The notes under the pieces are model-generated. The model had not been told where the DNA came from. It saw nothing but the letters and a program-made list of their open reading frames with translations, and ran no database searches. A stretch of 64,000 nucleotides of DNA. It comes from Labilibacter sediminis (GTDB lineage Bacteria; Bacteroidota; Bacteroidia; Bacteroidales; Marinilabiliaceae). The stretch covers positions 62,001 through 126,000 of the forward strand of contig NZ_VCHY01000007.1 of NCBI RefSeq assembly GCF_005877885.1, written 5' to 3'. Positions 48,265 through 56,916 of this stretch are shown piece by piece. The position numbers were made by a program, and so were the translations under genes. Every line of letters starts with the position of its first letter. Position 1 is the first letter of the stretch.

Positions 48265-48894
48265 ATGGAACTCGAACTTATACTTTCCTTTATCGGTGCT
48301 TCAGTATTACTCACCATCATGCCTGGTCCTGACAACATTTTTGTTTTAACTGAAAGCATAACCAAAGGGCACAAAAACGGCATTGCCATCTCTATGGGAT
48401 TGGTTTCCGGAATACTAATACACACCCTGGCAGCTGCAACAGGAGTTTCTTTCATCATACAAAAATCGGCAACCGCCTTTTCAATCATCAAATACCTGGG
48501 AGCTGCATATCTTTTTTACCTGGCGATACAAGCCACTAAAGACAAGCAACCTGGCATTCACATTAAGGCAGAAAATAACAAAGCAGAAACTAGTTTCTTA
48601 AAACTGGTACAAAAAGGCTTTTTTATGAACATCTTAAATCCAAAAGTATCATTATTTTTCATTGCTTTTTTGCCACAATTTATTTCTAAAGAAGGATTCC
48701 TCTATACCTATCAAATGATTATTTTGGGCATCATATTCATGTTACAAGCCATGCTCATTTTTGGCACCTTATCCATTTTATCAGGTAAACTAAGCTCAAC
48801 CTTAAGCAGTTCACGATTTTGGTCAATTACCAGATGGAGCAAAGTCGGCGTACTTTCAATATTAGGATTAACATTAGCTCTGGCTAAAAAATAA
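48265..48894 (+). CDS. LysE/RhtB-family amino-acid exporter
   Basis: 209-residue inner-membrane exporter with six hydrophobic segments. The family signature GPDNIFVLTESITKGHKNGIA (residues about 22-42) and FLKLVQKGFFMNILNPKVSLFFIAF near 111 are clear. RhtB-type members export homoserine, threonine or leucine; the substrate here is unknown. It is 30 bases upstream of the TerB-like gene, so co-transcription is likely. Confidence 0.92.
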   Translation: MELELILSFIGASVLLTIMPGPDNIFVLTESITKGHKNGIAISMGLVSGILIHTLAAATGVSFIIQKSATAFSIIKYLGAAYLFYLAIQATKDKQPGIHIKAENNKAETSFLKLVQKGFFMNILNPKVSLFFIAFLPQFISKEGFLYTYQMIILGIIFMLQAMLIFGTLSILSGKLSSTLSSSRFWSITRWSKVGVLSILGLTLALAKK

Positions 48895-48924
48895 ATAGAT
48901 TATCTAACCGTATAAAACACACAA

Positions 48925-49320
48925 ATGAAACCAATAGAAAAACTTTACGAGGTAATGGGTGAATTACTTTATGCTGTAGCTAAAGCAGATGGAGTAATAC
49001 AAAAAGAAGAAAAGGAAGCTTTAAGAAAAATGCTTAAAAACCATAGTGCTGGATCTGAAATTATTTGGTCGTTTGAATTTGAAGAAAACAACGACTCTAC
49101 CGTTGAAGAAATGTACAACAAAGTAATTAACTTTTGCCACAGCTACGGACCAGCCCCTCAATACCTCGAATTTATTACAGCTATGAAAGTAATTGCCAAC
49201 GCAGCAGAGGGTGTTAGCGAAAAAGAATCCAAAATAATCAATTCTTTCTCAAAAGATTTACTTGCACGATTCCAGCAGGATGCTGAAAAACTACTCATTT
49301 TCAACGAAGAAATTAATTAG
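48925..49320 (+). CDS. TerB-like protein
   Basis: 131-residue helical protein with the TerB/DjlA-N pattern: LLYAVAKADGVIQKEEKEALRKML at about 15-38, where the AKADGVI-x-x-E-E segment is the usual acidic metal-binding turn, and a matching repeat near 90-115 (ANAAEGVSEKESKIINSF). Such proteins are linked to tellurite resistance and stress chaperone systems, but no other ter gene is near. A perfect hairpin follows the stop codon. Confidence 0.8.
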   Translation: MKPIEKLYEVMGELLYAVAKADGVIQKEEKEALRKMLKNHSAGSEIIWSFEFEENNDSTVEEMYNKVINFCHSYGPAPQYLEFITAMKVIANAAEGVSEKESKIINSFSKDLLARFQQDAEKLLIFNEEIN

Positions 49321-49341
49321 CATGTAAACTTATTAACTGTT

Positions 49342-49364
49342 CCCTTGCCAGATATTGGCAAGGG
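49342..49364 (+). terminator. Perfect 9-bp hairpin between TerB-like and glutaminase genes
   Basis: CCCTTGCCA and TGGCAAGGG pair around GATAT. The T-run after it is poor, so it may be a processing or attenuation hairpin instead of a full terminator. It lies 21 bases after the upstream stop and overlaps a TTG that would otherwise extend the glutaminase frame. Confidence 0.5.
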
Positions 49365-49392
49365 CATTGTTTACCTACAAAACAGTGTTCCC

Positions 49393-50307
49393 ATGCCATA
49401 CCAACAAATCATCACTAACATTTACAAGAGCATCATCCAGGAGGATAATGCAGGAGAAGCCGCCACCTACATACCGCAACTAGCTACTGTAAATCAAGAT
49501 GCTTTTGGTGTACATATGTCAACCATAGGCCATCAGGAATTTGGCATTGGGGATCGATATACTAAATTTTCCATACAAAGTATCTCAAAAGTACTATCCT
49601 TGTGTTTGGCTTACAAAATATGGGGCAGTGAAATTTGGAAACGCGTAGGAGTTGAACCTTCCGGTAGCCCGTTTAACTCTCTGGTTCAATTAGAATCGGA
49701 TAAAGGTATACCCCGTAATCCGTTTATTAACGCTGGCGCATTGGTTATTTGCGACCTGCTCGTAAGCGAATTCAGTAACCCTAAAGAGTACTATTTAAAC
49801 TTCATACGAGAAATAACCAATAGCAACAATATTAACTACAATCCAGGCATCGCTGAATCAGAAAAAGAAGTTGGATACAGAAATATTGCCATCTGTAATT
49901 TCATTAAATCGTTTGGAAACTTAAAAAACTCTCCTGATGAAGTTTTGGACTTTTATTTTACCATGTGCTCACTTGAAATGACTTGCCAAGAATTGTCCAA
50001 AACATTTTTATTTTTGGCTGATGACAACTTCAGAACATCAACCAACGGTCGCATTTTAAATATGAGTCAGGCCAAAAGAATAAATGCGCTGATGCAAACC
50101 TGTGGTTTTTATGATGAATCAGGTGAATTTTCTTTTAAAGTTGGTCTTCCCGGAAAGAGTGGTGTTGGTGGTGGAATCATTGCCATTTTTCCGGACAAAT
50201 ACAGCATTGCTGTCTGGAGTCCAAAACTAAACAAGAAAGGAAATTCCTATCGAGGTATGCGTTTCTTAGAAATGTTTACCACCCAAACAGAATCATCTAT
50301 TTTTTAA
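49393..50307 (+). CDS. glsA: Glutaminase (GlsA family)
   Basis: 304-residue serine-lysine hydrolase of the beta-lactamase-like fold that converts glutamine to glutamate and ammonia. From the ATG at 49393: the S-x-x-K motif Ser63-Lys66 in FSIQSISKVL, PRNPFINAGAL near 115, YNPGIAESE near 151 and GLPGKSGVGGGI near 250. The frame extends upstream to a TTG at 49345, but that codon lies inside a perfect hairpin and family similarity begins later. Length matches GlsA (about 305). Single-domain form. Confidence 0.93.
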   Translation: MPYQQIITNIYKSIIQEDNAGEAATYIPQLATVNQDAFGVHMSTIGHQEFGIGDRYTKFSIQSISKVLSLCLAYKIWGSEIWKRVGVEPSGSPFNSLVQLESDKGIPRNPFINAGALVICDLLVSEFSNPKEYYLNFIREITNSNNINYNPGIAESEKEVGYRNIAICNFIKSFGNLKNSPDEVLDFYFTMCSLEMTCQELSKTFLFLADDNFRTSTNGRILNMSQAKRINALMQTCGFYDESGEFSFKVGLPGKSGVGGGIIAIFPDKYSIAVWSPKLNKKGNSYRGMRFLEMFTTQTESSIF

Positions 50308-50420
50308 TGACTATAGTTTATCATTGCGTTGTCATTTGTAGATGTATTTATAATTCGTCGCATATAAACAATTCATTCTCAACCAACTTTTTCTATGCGA
50401 CGATTAAATCCTACATACTG

Positions 50421-50475
50421 CACCCAGGGTTGAAACCCTGGCCCTGGGCTAATGATATTAAAGCCTTTCAGGCTT
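50421..50475. repeat. REP-like palindromic element
   Basis: Two hairpins in series: CCAGGGTT-GA-AACCCTGG (50424-50441) followed by a partial CCCTGGGCT copy, and AAGCCT-TTC-AGGCTT (50461-50475). The layout and the words 'CCCAGGGTTGAAACCCTGG' and 'AGCCTTTCAGGCT' match intergenic REP-type repeats that I recall as frequent in Bacteroidota and mobilised by RAYT-type transposases. No RAYT gene is in the window. Confidence 0.7.
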
Positions 50476-50566
50476 ATATAACAACAACGCTATTTTAAAC
50501 TTGAACCTTTTTAATTCGACATCAGAAGATTAGACTCAAATAAGATAATTGGCATTTTTTAACATT

Positions 50567-50583
50567 GCAATAACAGTTATTGC
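50567..50583. promoter_or_regulatory. 17-bp palindrome upstream of the cytochrome b operon
   Basis: GCAATAACAGTTATTGC is a perfect inverted repeat with a single central base, ending 85 bases before the cytochrome b ATG and with no T-run. It has the size of a dimeric regulator site (Crp/Fnr or other). The regulator is unknown. Confidence 0.5.
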
Positions 50584-50668
50584 GGTATACACAACACCAT
50601 TCTATTTTCAGATTCAAAGCTTTTTATCTTTCTTTGCATAAATCAATGAAAACCTCAGAGAATTTGTA

Positions 50669-51955
50669 ATGGCAAATAAAGAATCAGATAAGAGAACCCC
50701 TTCAACAATTGAAAAATTCTTACTACACTTACACCCACAGCGAATTGATGTGCGTGCAATAAAATTCACAAGAACTTTTGGGCTAGGCGGAATTAGCGCC
50801 TTATTATTTGTTATTTTATGTCTGACTGGTTTACTCTTACGCTTTTCATATGTCCCAACTGTAGCTGATGCATATGATTCCATACTGGCACTTGAAAACA
50901 AATCAATATTTGGTAAGTTTATCCGAAGCCTGCATTACCTTTCTGCGGTGTCTATGATTATCATTTCATTTTTACACCTGATAAGAGTTTACTATTCTCA
51001 ATCAATATTTAAAAAAAGAGCTGAGAACTGGATTTACGGATTGATCATGATGCTGATGGTATTTGCCGCCAGCTTCACAGGATACCTGTTACCCTGGGAT
51101 CAGCTTGCATACTGGGCCGTTACTGTCATTACACAAATCATTGAATACATCCCGCTTATCGGGCATTCCTTTGCCAATACAGTAAGAGGTGGAACTGAAG
51201 TAAATGGCAATACATTATTGAATTTTTATTCTCTACATACAGGCATCTTACCTATACTTTTTATTGTACTAATGGGAATTCATTTTTGGCTGGTACGAAA
51301 AGCAGGTGGAGTTGCCTTACCTCAGCAAGAAGAGAAGGTTAAAGTTAAGGTATTTCCGAACCTTGTATGGAAAGAAGTTATGACTACAGCTATTGTAGTG
51401 GCAGTATTGTTTGTATTGGCAGCAGTTATTACAGCTCCCTTACTGGAACAAGCCAACCCCCACAATAGTCCAAATCCAAGTAAGGCCCCATGGTATTTCC
51501 TGGGCGCTCAGGAATTATTACTTCACCTGCACCCTGTTTTTAGTGCTGTTATCATACCTCTGGCAGCAGGTATTTACTTTTTTGCACTACCTTATTTCAG
51601 ATATACTAATTTAAATATTGGTGTTTGGTTTAATTCTAACAAAGGCAAAAGAGTAGTTGTACAATCAGCTACCCTTTCTTTCGTATTTACCTTTATCTTA
51701 ATTTATCTGTTAGAACACTTCCTACATTTCGACATATGGTTATCCGGCTGGCACAGCTGGTTATCTACAGGTTTAATTCCCTTTATTTTATATGTTGCGC
51801 CTGTAACAGGAGCACTTCTATATTGGCGAAAAAAACATATGGCACAAGTAACAGAGTTATTTATGGCCATTACAACAATCATACTATCATCTTACATCTG
51901 CATGATGTTAGTTTCGCTTTTATTAAGAGGTGAAGGAATGTTATTAATTTTTTAA
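50669..51955 (+). CDS. Cytochrome b (b6-type, fused with subunit IV-like part)
   Basis: 428-residue inner-membrane cytochrome b of a quinol-oxidising Rieske/cytochrome b complex. Haem ligands are His89 and His103 in one helix, and His190 and His205 in the other. The 15-residue step in the second helix is the b6-type spacing (bc1 cytochromes b have 14). A C-terminal part with further helices corresponds to subunit IV; its quinol-site motif is APWYF (residues 273-277) in place of PEWY. It is followed by the Rieske gene after 23 bases. Confidence 0.93.
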   Translation: MANKESDKRTPSTIEKFLLHLHPQRIDVRAIKFTRTFGLGGISALLFVILCLTGLLLRFSYVPTVADAYDSILALENKSIFGKFIRSLHYLSAVSMIIISFLHLIRVYYSQSIFKKRAENWIYGLIMMLMVFAASFTGYLLPWDQLAYWAVTVITQIIEYIPLIGHSFANTVRGGTEVNGNTLLNFYSLHTGILPILFIVLMGIHFWLVRKAGGVALPQQEEKVKVKVFPNLVWKEVMTTAIVVAVLFVLAAVITAPLLEQANPHNSPNPSKAPWYFLGAQELLLHLHPVFSAVIIPLAAGIYFFALPYFRYTNLNIGVWFNSNKGKRVVVQSATLSFVFTFILIYLLEHFLHFDIWLSGWHSWLSTGLIPFILYVAPVTGALLYWRKKHMAQVTELFMAITTIILSSYICMMLVSLLLRGEGMLLIF

Positions 51956-51978
51956 AAACACAGATTGTTTATCACACC

Positions 51979-52440
51979 ATGAAGTTTAACAGACGAAAAT
52001 TCATAAAACGACTTATAGTTGCCATAGCCTCCATTGAAGCATTTTTTCTGATAAAAGAAGGAATTAGTAAATCAGATAACTCTTCCGGCAAAAAGGAATT
52101 ATTTAACGCAGGAAAGGCGGATTCTTTTGAAACAAACAAAACCTATCCTTTTTTAACCGGTCATTTTTTTCTTAAAAGATATGATGATGGCGGCTTTTTA
52201 GCCATGTCGATAAAATGTACACATTTAGGCTGTGTGGTAAATAACAATATAAAAACAGGTGGATTCAACTGCCCTTGTCATGCTTCGCAGTTTAATAAAT
52301 ATGGCGAAGTACTATCCGCCCCGGCGACAAGACCACTTGACACATTCCCTATCACGATAGAAAACGGGGAAATTTTCATCGATACCAATAAAGCTGTTAA
52401 GCGCAAAGAATTTAATAAATCGCAGTTAACGTACGCATAA
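51979..52440 (+). CDS. Rieske [2Fe-2S] protein
   Basis: 153-residue Rieske subunit. An N-terminal basic plus hydrophobic anchor (FNRRKFIKRLIVAIASIEAFFLI) looks like a non-cleaved Tat signal. Cluster binding: Cys80-Thr-His82-Leu-Gly-Cys85 and Cys98-Pro-Cys100-His101. Cys80, His82, Cys98 and His101 are ligands, and Cys85/Cys100 form the usual disulphide. It takes electrons from quinol at the cytochrome b site. Its stop codon overlaps the next ATG by one base. Confidence 0.95.
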   Translation: MKFNRRKFIKRLIVAIASIEAFFLIKEGISKSDNSSGKKELFNAGKADSFETNKTYPFLTGHFFLKRYDDGGFLAMSIKCTHLGCVVNNNIKTGGFNCPCHASQFNKYGEVLSAPATRPLDTFPITIENGEIFIDTNKAVKRKEFNKSQLTYA

Positions 52441-54740
52441 TGGAGAATCAAAAAAAAATAGAACGAATAAGCTTCATAGCCATGATGGTAGCCATTGTTA
52501 CCATTCCGCTATACCTTTTTATGCGAACTTATGGTAGTAATAATTTGGCAGACGCAAGTAACGAAGCTCAATACGTTGGTAAGGAAACCTGTATCGAATG
52601 TCATTTAAATGAATATAACGATTGGAAAGGCTCTGACCATGATAAAGCTATGGAACACGCTAATGATTCCACCGTATTAGGCGATTTCAACAACCAGTCC
52701 ATTGAATACAACGGAATGACACATAAACTATACAAACGTGATGGTCGTTTCTTTGCGCTTACCGATGGAGAATCCGGAGAATTAGAAGAATATGAAATAA
52801 AGTACACTTTTGGTTACTACCCTCTGCAACAATATTTGGTTGAGTTTGACAGAGGACGATTACAAACTCTGCCTTTAACATGGGATTCAAAAGATAACAA
52901 ATGGTACCATATGGCTACCGCTGTTTATCCCGATGAAATCATTGAACACACCAACTGGCTTCACTGGACCAACCAGGCACAAAACTGGAATGGTATGTGT
53001 GCCGATTGCCATTCAACAAACCTGATTAAAGGTTACGATGTTGAAACAGACACCTATCATACCACCTGGAGCGAGATTGATGTAAGTTGTGAAGCTTGTC
53101 ACGGACCAGCCTCAAAACACCTTGAATGGGCTGCCAAAGCAGAATATGCACGCGATGACAATAACAACATGGGCTTAGTGGTTAAAACCAGCGGCATTGA
53201 CAACAAAGAGTACGTAGATCTTTGTGTTCGCTGCCATACACGCAGAGGTTCTGTTTCTGACTTTAAACACAGTGCTGATATATACAACCATACCATTCCT
53301 AATTTACCCAATGGTGAAGATTATCATATCGACGGACAAATACTTGATGAGGATTATGTATATGGTTCATTTACTCAGAGCAAAATGTACATGCGCGATG
53401 TACAATGTAATGATTGCCATAATGTACACAGCACAAAACGTTTGTTTGAAGACAACAGGTTATGCACACAATGTCACAGAGCTGATGATTACGATACTTA
53501 CCAACATACGTTTCACAAATCAGCCGGAGAAGAAGGAGAAGCTGTTATTGCTGACGATGGCGTGAGGTTTGAAGTAGGCGAAGGAACAAGATGTATTAAT
53601 TGTCATGCTCCGGCTCAGTTTTACATGGGTGTTGATTACAGAAATGATCATAGCTTCCGTATACCAAGACCTGACTTAACCAAAGAACTAGGCACGCCAA
53701 ATGCATGTAATCAATGTCACGCCAATGAATCTGTAGACTGGGCTATTGACTATGTCAACAAATGGCATGGAATAGGAAGACCTGCACAATATGGTACTGC
53801 TTTTAAAGAAGCAGAAAGCGGAAGCCAGGAAGGGTATGAACAACTGGTTCATATATACAAAGACGAAGTTTATCCTGAAATTATTAGAGCTACAGCCATC
53901 AGATTATTGGGAATGCATTATCAGACCAAGAGTAAGGATGTGCTTTATGAAGCACTTACCAGCTTTAATGGTCACATCAGATACAATGCTCTTCAGAATC
54001 TTCAGATTGATGATGAAAAATCATTAAATATGGTTCTTGGTATGATAAATGATCAAACTAAGGCTATTAGAATTGAGTGTGCTACTAAATTAAACGCTAT
54101 TAATCAGGATCAGATTCCGGCTAAATACCGCAAACAGCTTAAGAAAATTAAAAACGAATACCGGGAAGCTCTTGAGTACAGTTCCGATTTCCCAACAGGA
54201 AAGTTTAATCTGGCTAATTTTTATTACAACGATAAGCAAATTAAAAAAGCAGAAGAGTTTTATAAAAAAGCTTTAAAGCAGGATGAAGAGCTTCATGCCA
54301 TTAAAATAAACCTTGCTTTGTTATACAACAGCCAGGGTGAGTATAAAAAAACAGAACTATTGCTAAAGGATTATTTAAAACACAATCCTAAAGATGGTAA
54401 TACCACATTTACCTACGCTTTGTATTTATCGGAACAAAAGAGATACGACGAATCTTTGAAATATCTTTTAAAAGCATCAGAGCTGGCTCCTGGAAATACA
54501 CGTATACTGTACAACATCGCAATGATGTACGATTTTTACGAGAAACCTTCCGAAGCAGAAAAATATTTAAATAAAGCGCTGAATGTAGAGCCTGATTCTG
54601 AAAGTTTTTATATCGCATTACTAAACCTGCATGTTAAGCACAACCAGAAGGCCAAAACAAAAAACACAGCAAAAACAATTCTTCAAAAGTTCCCTAACAT
54701 CAACGACAAGGAGCAAATAGAAGCATTGCTAAATCAATAA
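52440..54740 (+). CDS. Octaheme cytochrome c fused to HEAT/TPR repeats
   Basis: 766-residue protein. One N-terminal membrane helix (about 11-28) anchors it on the periplasmic side. Eight CxxCH haem sites start at residues 51, 187, 217, 262, 323, 342, 385 and 423, in the style of cytochrome c554 and related multihaem proteins. A HEAT-like stretch (about 450-560) and TPR repeats (about 575-760, for example FNLANFYYNDKQIKKAEEFYKKAL) follow. Coupled by a one-base overlap to the Rieske gene, it most likely accepts electrons from that complex, replacing cytochrome c1, and passes them to another periplasmic or outer-membrane partner. Confidence 0.92.
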   Translation: MENQKKIERISFIAMMVAIVTIPLYLFMRTYGSNNLADASNEAQYVGKETCIECHLNEYNDWKGSDHDKAMEHANDSTVLGDFNNQSIEYNGMTHKLYKRDGRFFALTDGESGELEEYEIKYTFGYYPLQQYLVEFDRGRLQTLPLTWDSKDNKWYHMATAVYPDEIIEHTNWLHWTNQAQNWNGMCADCHSTNLIKGYDVETDTYHTTWSEIDVSCEACHGPASKHLEWAAKAEYARDDNNNMGLVVKTSGIDNKEYVDLCVRCHTRRGSVSDFKHSADIYNHTIPNLPNGEDYHIDGQILDEDYVYGSFTQSKMYMRDVQCNDCHNVHSTKRLFEDNRLCTQCHRADDYDTYQHTFHKSAGEEGEAVIADDGVRFEVGEGTRCINCHAPAQFYMGVDYRNDHSFRIPRPDLTKELGTPNACNQCHANESVDWAIDYVNKWHGIGRPAQYGTAFKEAESGSQEGYEQLVHIYKDEVYPEIIRATAIRLLGMHYQTKSKDVLYEALTSFNGHIRYNALQNLQIDDEKSLNMVLGMINDQTKAIRIECATKLNAINQDQIPAKYRKQLKKIKNEYREALEYSSDFPTGKFNLANFYYNDKQIKKAEEFYKKALKQDEELHAIKINLALLYNSQGEYKKTELLLKDYLKHNPKDGNTTFTYALYLSEQKRYDESLKYLLKASELAPGNTRILYNIAMMYDFYEKPSEAEKYLNKALNVEPDSESFYIALLNLHVKHNQKAKTKNTAKTILQKFPNINDKEQIEALLNQ

Positions 54741-54761
54741 ACAAAACACATTAATCAAATA

Positions 54762-54796
54762 ACAAAAGCACTTCATACGAGGTGCTTTTGTATTTT
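54762..54796 (+). terminator. Terminator of the cytochrome b/Rieske/octaheme operon
   Basis: A 13-pair stem (ACAAAAGCACTTC with GAGGTGCTTTTGT, one G-T) has an ATAC loop and a T-rich tail, 22 bases after the octaheme gene stop. Confidence 0.85.
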
Positions 54797-54820
54797 AATA
54801 CAATATACTAACCTCATTTC

Positions 54821-54994
54821 AACCCGGATTATGTGTTAGAATATCGTAATGAGGAATGAAAGTGCAAACAATCAAGGACTTGTTGAGACGATTCATAGCA
54901 CCGCTATGGTGAATTGAAACAAGTTAATTTACGCCTTGATTGGCAGTAGTTTCATTACGTAATAGGTTTTCTAAGGGCAAATTGCGGGTTAAAC
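54821..54994 (+). repeat. Long-hairpin intergenic element, copy 2
   Basis: About 174 bases with nested matching arms: AACCCG/CGGGTT at the ends, TTAGAA/TTCTAA, GTAATGA/TCATTAC, CAATCAAGG/CCTTGATTG, ACTTGTT/AACAAGT and an apical ATAGC-acc-GCTAT (54895-54907). The order of stems and total length match copy 1 (10582-10758, opposite strand). The centre and ends are alike in sequence, while several stems have changed on both arms together. No coding frame. Confidence 0.7.
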
Positions 54995-55221
54995 ATAAAA
55001 TTTATGACTCAGACCGCTTATAGATAATGAGTTTCAAGGAAGATTTGTGAAAGCATAGCTGACTATGCTTCTATAATCCATATTGTATATCAATCATTTA
55101 CTAAAATCTGAGCCTGTAAATATTAATCGAATTGAGGTTACTTTACTCCTGATTTAAAGACAGCAATAAAATCACTGACAAAAATCAATCTTTTCATACT
55201 ATTAAAAAACCTTAAACACAC

Positions 55222-55250
55222 TTGCTGTATCATATATTTTAGTAATTTTG
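55222..55250 (+). promoter_or_regulatory. guaB promoter
   Basis: TTG (55222-55224) and TAATTTTG (55243-55250, exact TAnnTTTG) are separated by 18 bases, close to the Bacteroidota sigma-ABfr arrangement, and lie 36 bases before the guaB ATG. Confidence 0.6.
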
Positions 55251-55285
55251 CCAAAATTTTCTAATCAAAAAAAATCATCTATATC

Positions 55286-56755
55286 ATGTCATTTTTAGAA
55301 GATAAAGTAACATCAGACGGCTTAACATTCGATGATGTATTATTGGTTCCGGCATATTCACAAGTATTGCCTCGCGATGTAAGTTTGGCTTCAAAGTTCA
55401 CTCGCAACATCACAATCAATACGCCTATCGTTTCTGCGGCTATGGATACCGTAACAGAAGAAAGATTGGCCATTGCCATTGCCAGAGAGGGAGGAATTGG
55501 CGTAATCCATAAAAACATGACCATCGAACAACAAGCTAAAAAAGTTCAGGTGGTTAAGCGTGCTGAAAATGGAATGATTTACGATCCAATCACTATCAAA
55601 AAAGATAAAAATGTTGGTGATGCTCTTGCCTTAATGAAAGAGTATAAAATTGGTGGTATTCCGGTTGTGGATGATTTTGGATATTTGGTTGGTATAGTAA
55701 CAAACAGAGATCTTAGATTTCAGTCAGACATGAACAAAGCTATTGTTAATGTAATGACATCCAAGAACTTAATCACCACCAATCAAACAACAGATTTACC
55801 TTTAGCTGCTGAAATTCTTCAGAAGCACAAGATTGAAAAATTACCTGTTGTAGATAAAGACAATAAACTAATTGGTTTATTAACCTATAAAGATATTACC
55901 AAAGCAAAAGATAAGCCGCTTGCCTGTAAAGATGAGATGGGTCGCTTAAGAGTTGCTGCCGGCGTTGGTGTAACACACAATACATTCGAAAGAATTGAAG
56001 CCCTTGTTGAAGCCGGTGTTGATGCTATCGTTATTGATACTGCACACGGTCACAGCCACGGTGTAATAGAAACATTAAAGCAAACAAAAAGCAAATATCC
56101 TAAGTTAGAGATTGTTGTAGGTAACATTGCTACAGCTGCTGCAGCAAAAGACCTAATCGAAGCTGGTGCTGATGCATTAAAAGTAGGAATTGGTCCGGGA
56201 TCTATTTGCACAACCCGTATTATTGCAGGTGTTGGTATGCCTCAACTATCTGCTATTTACGACGTAGCACAAGAAGCCAGTAAGCACGGTGTGCCTGTTA
56301 TTGCTGACGGTGGAATCCGTTACTCAGGAGACATTGTTAAGGCTTTAGCTGCCGGTGGAAGCAGCATCATGGCAGGGTCTTTATTTGCCGGTGTTGAAGA
56401 GTCTCCTGGCGAAACAATCATTTATAACGGACGTAAATTTAAAACTTATCGTGGCATGGGCTCTGTTGAAGCCATGCAACAAGGTTCCAAAGATCGTTAC
56501 TTTCAGGATGTTGAAGATGACATCAGCAAATTAGTACCGGAAGGTATCTCTGGACGCGTTCCTTACAAAGGAACTTTAAACGAGGTTATCTACCAGTTAA
56601 TCGGAGGTTTAAGAGCAGGTATGGGATACTGTGGTGCATCTACTGTAGCAGGGCTTCACAAAGCTGAATTTACACGCATTACTAATGCAGGTGTTCAGGA
56701 AAATCATCCACATGACATTACTATTACCAGAGAGGCTCCAAACTACTCCAGATAA
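55286..56755 (+). CDS. guaB: IMP dehydrogenase
   Basis: 489-residue enzyme that oxidises IMP to XMP with NAD+, the committed step to GMP. It has the TIM barrel with an inserted CBS pair (about 92-205). The catalytic loop is [12 protein letters not shown] near 300-311, with the active Cys. [20 protein letters not shown] near 332 and the mobile flap RYFQ ... [12 protein letters not shown] near 410-428 are present. Length is standard. It has its own promoter and terminator. Confidence 0.98.
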   Translation: MSFLEDKVTSDGLTFDDVLLVPAYSQVLPRDVSLASKFTRNITINTPIVSAAMDTVTEERLAIAIAREGGIGVIHKNMTIEQQAKKVQVVKRAENGMIYDPITIKKDKNVGDALALMKEYKIGGIPVVDDFGYLVGIVTNRDLRFQSDMNKAIVNVMTSKNLITTNQTTDLPLAAEILQKHKIEKLPVVDKDNKLIGLLTYKDITKAKDKPLACKDEMGRLRVAAGVGVTHNTFERIEALVEAGVDAIVIDTAHGHSHGVIETLKQTKSKYPKLEIVVGNIATAAAAKDLIEAGADALKVGIGPGSICTTRIIAGVGMPQLSAIYDVAQEASKHGVPVIADGGIRYSGDIVKALAAGGSSIMAGSLFAGVEESPGETIIYNGRKFKTYRGMGSVEAMQQGSKDRYFQDVEDDISKLVPEGISGRVPYKGTLNEVIYQLIGGLRAGMGYCGASTVAGLHKAEFTRITNAGVQENHPHDITITREAPNYSR

Positions 56756-56776
56756 TAGGTTATAATATAAAATTAT

Positions 56777-56812
56777 AAAGCCCGTAAACTTTTGTTTTTC
56801 GGGCTTTTTTGT
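56777..56812 (+). terminator. guaB terminator
   Basis: Eight-base stem AAAGCCCG/CGGGCTTT followed by TTTTTTGTTTTC. Confidence 0.85.
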
Positions 56813-56916
56813 TTTCTTTAGCACCCCAAATAATGTACATTAATCACAATATAATTGTACTATTTCTGTTTATCTAAATAACTTAATTTAAACGAAAAAT
56901 AATTAGAAATAATTTT

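Larger units (their letters stand above)
50308..50668. other. Intergenic region before the cytochrome b operon
   Basis: Contains an inverted repeat of 10 bases (TCGTCGCATA at 50355-50364, TATGCGACGA at 50394-50403), a REP-like double hairpin (50421-50475), and a 17-base palindrome (50567-50583) upstream of the operon. No gene is supported; a 63-codon frame here crosses the repeats. Confidence 0.5.
54741..55285. other. Intergenic region before guaB
   Basis: A 545-base region holding the operon terminator (54762-54796), long-hairpin element copy 2 (54821-54994), a perfect small hairpin AAGCATAG-CTGA-CTATGCTT (55051-55070), and the guaB promoter (55222-55250). No ORF is supported. Confidence 0.55.

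Noticed and set aside
49345-50307. Glutaminase start at the TTG 48 bases upstream
   Set aside because: The TTG lies inside a perfect 9-bp hairpin and the extra residues have no counterpart in the family.
50307-50498. 63-codon open frame after the glutaminase gene
   Set aside because: It runs straight through REP-like hairpins and an inverted repeat, so it is an accident of the repeat sequence.
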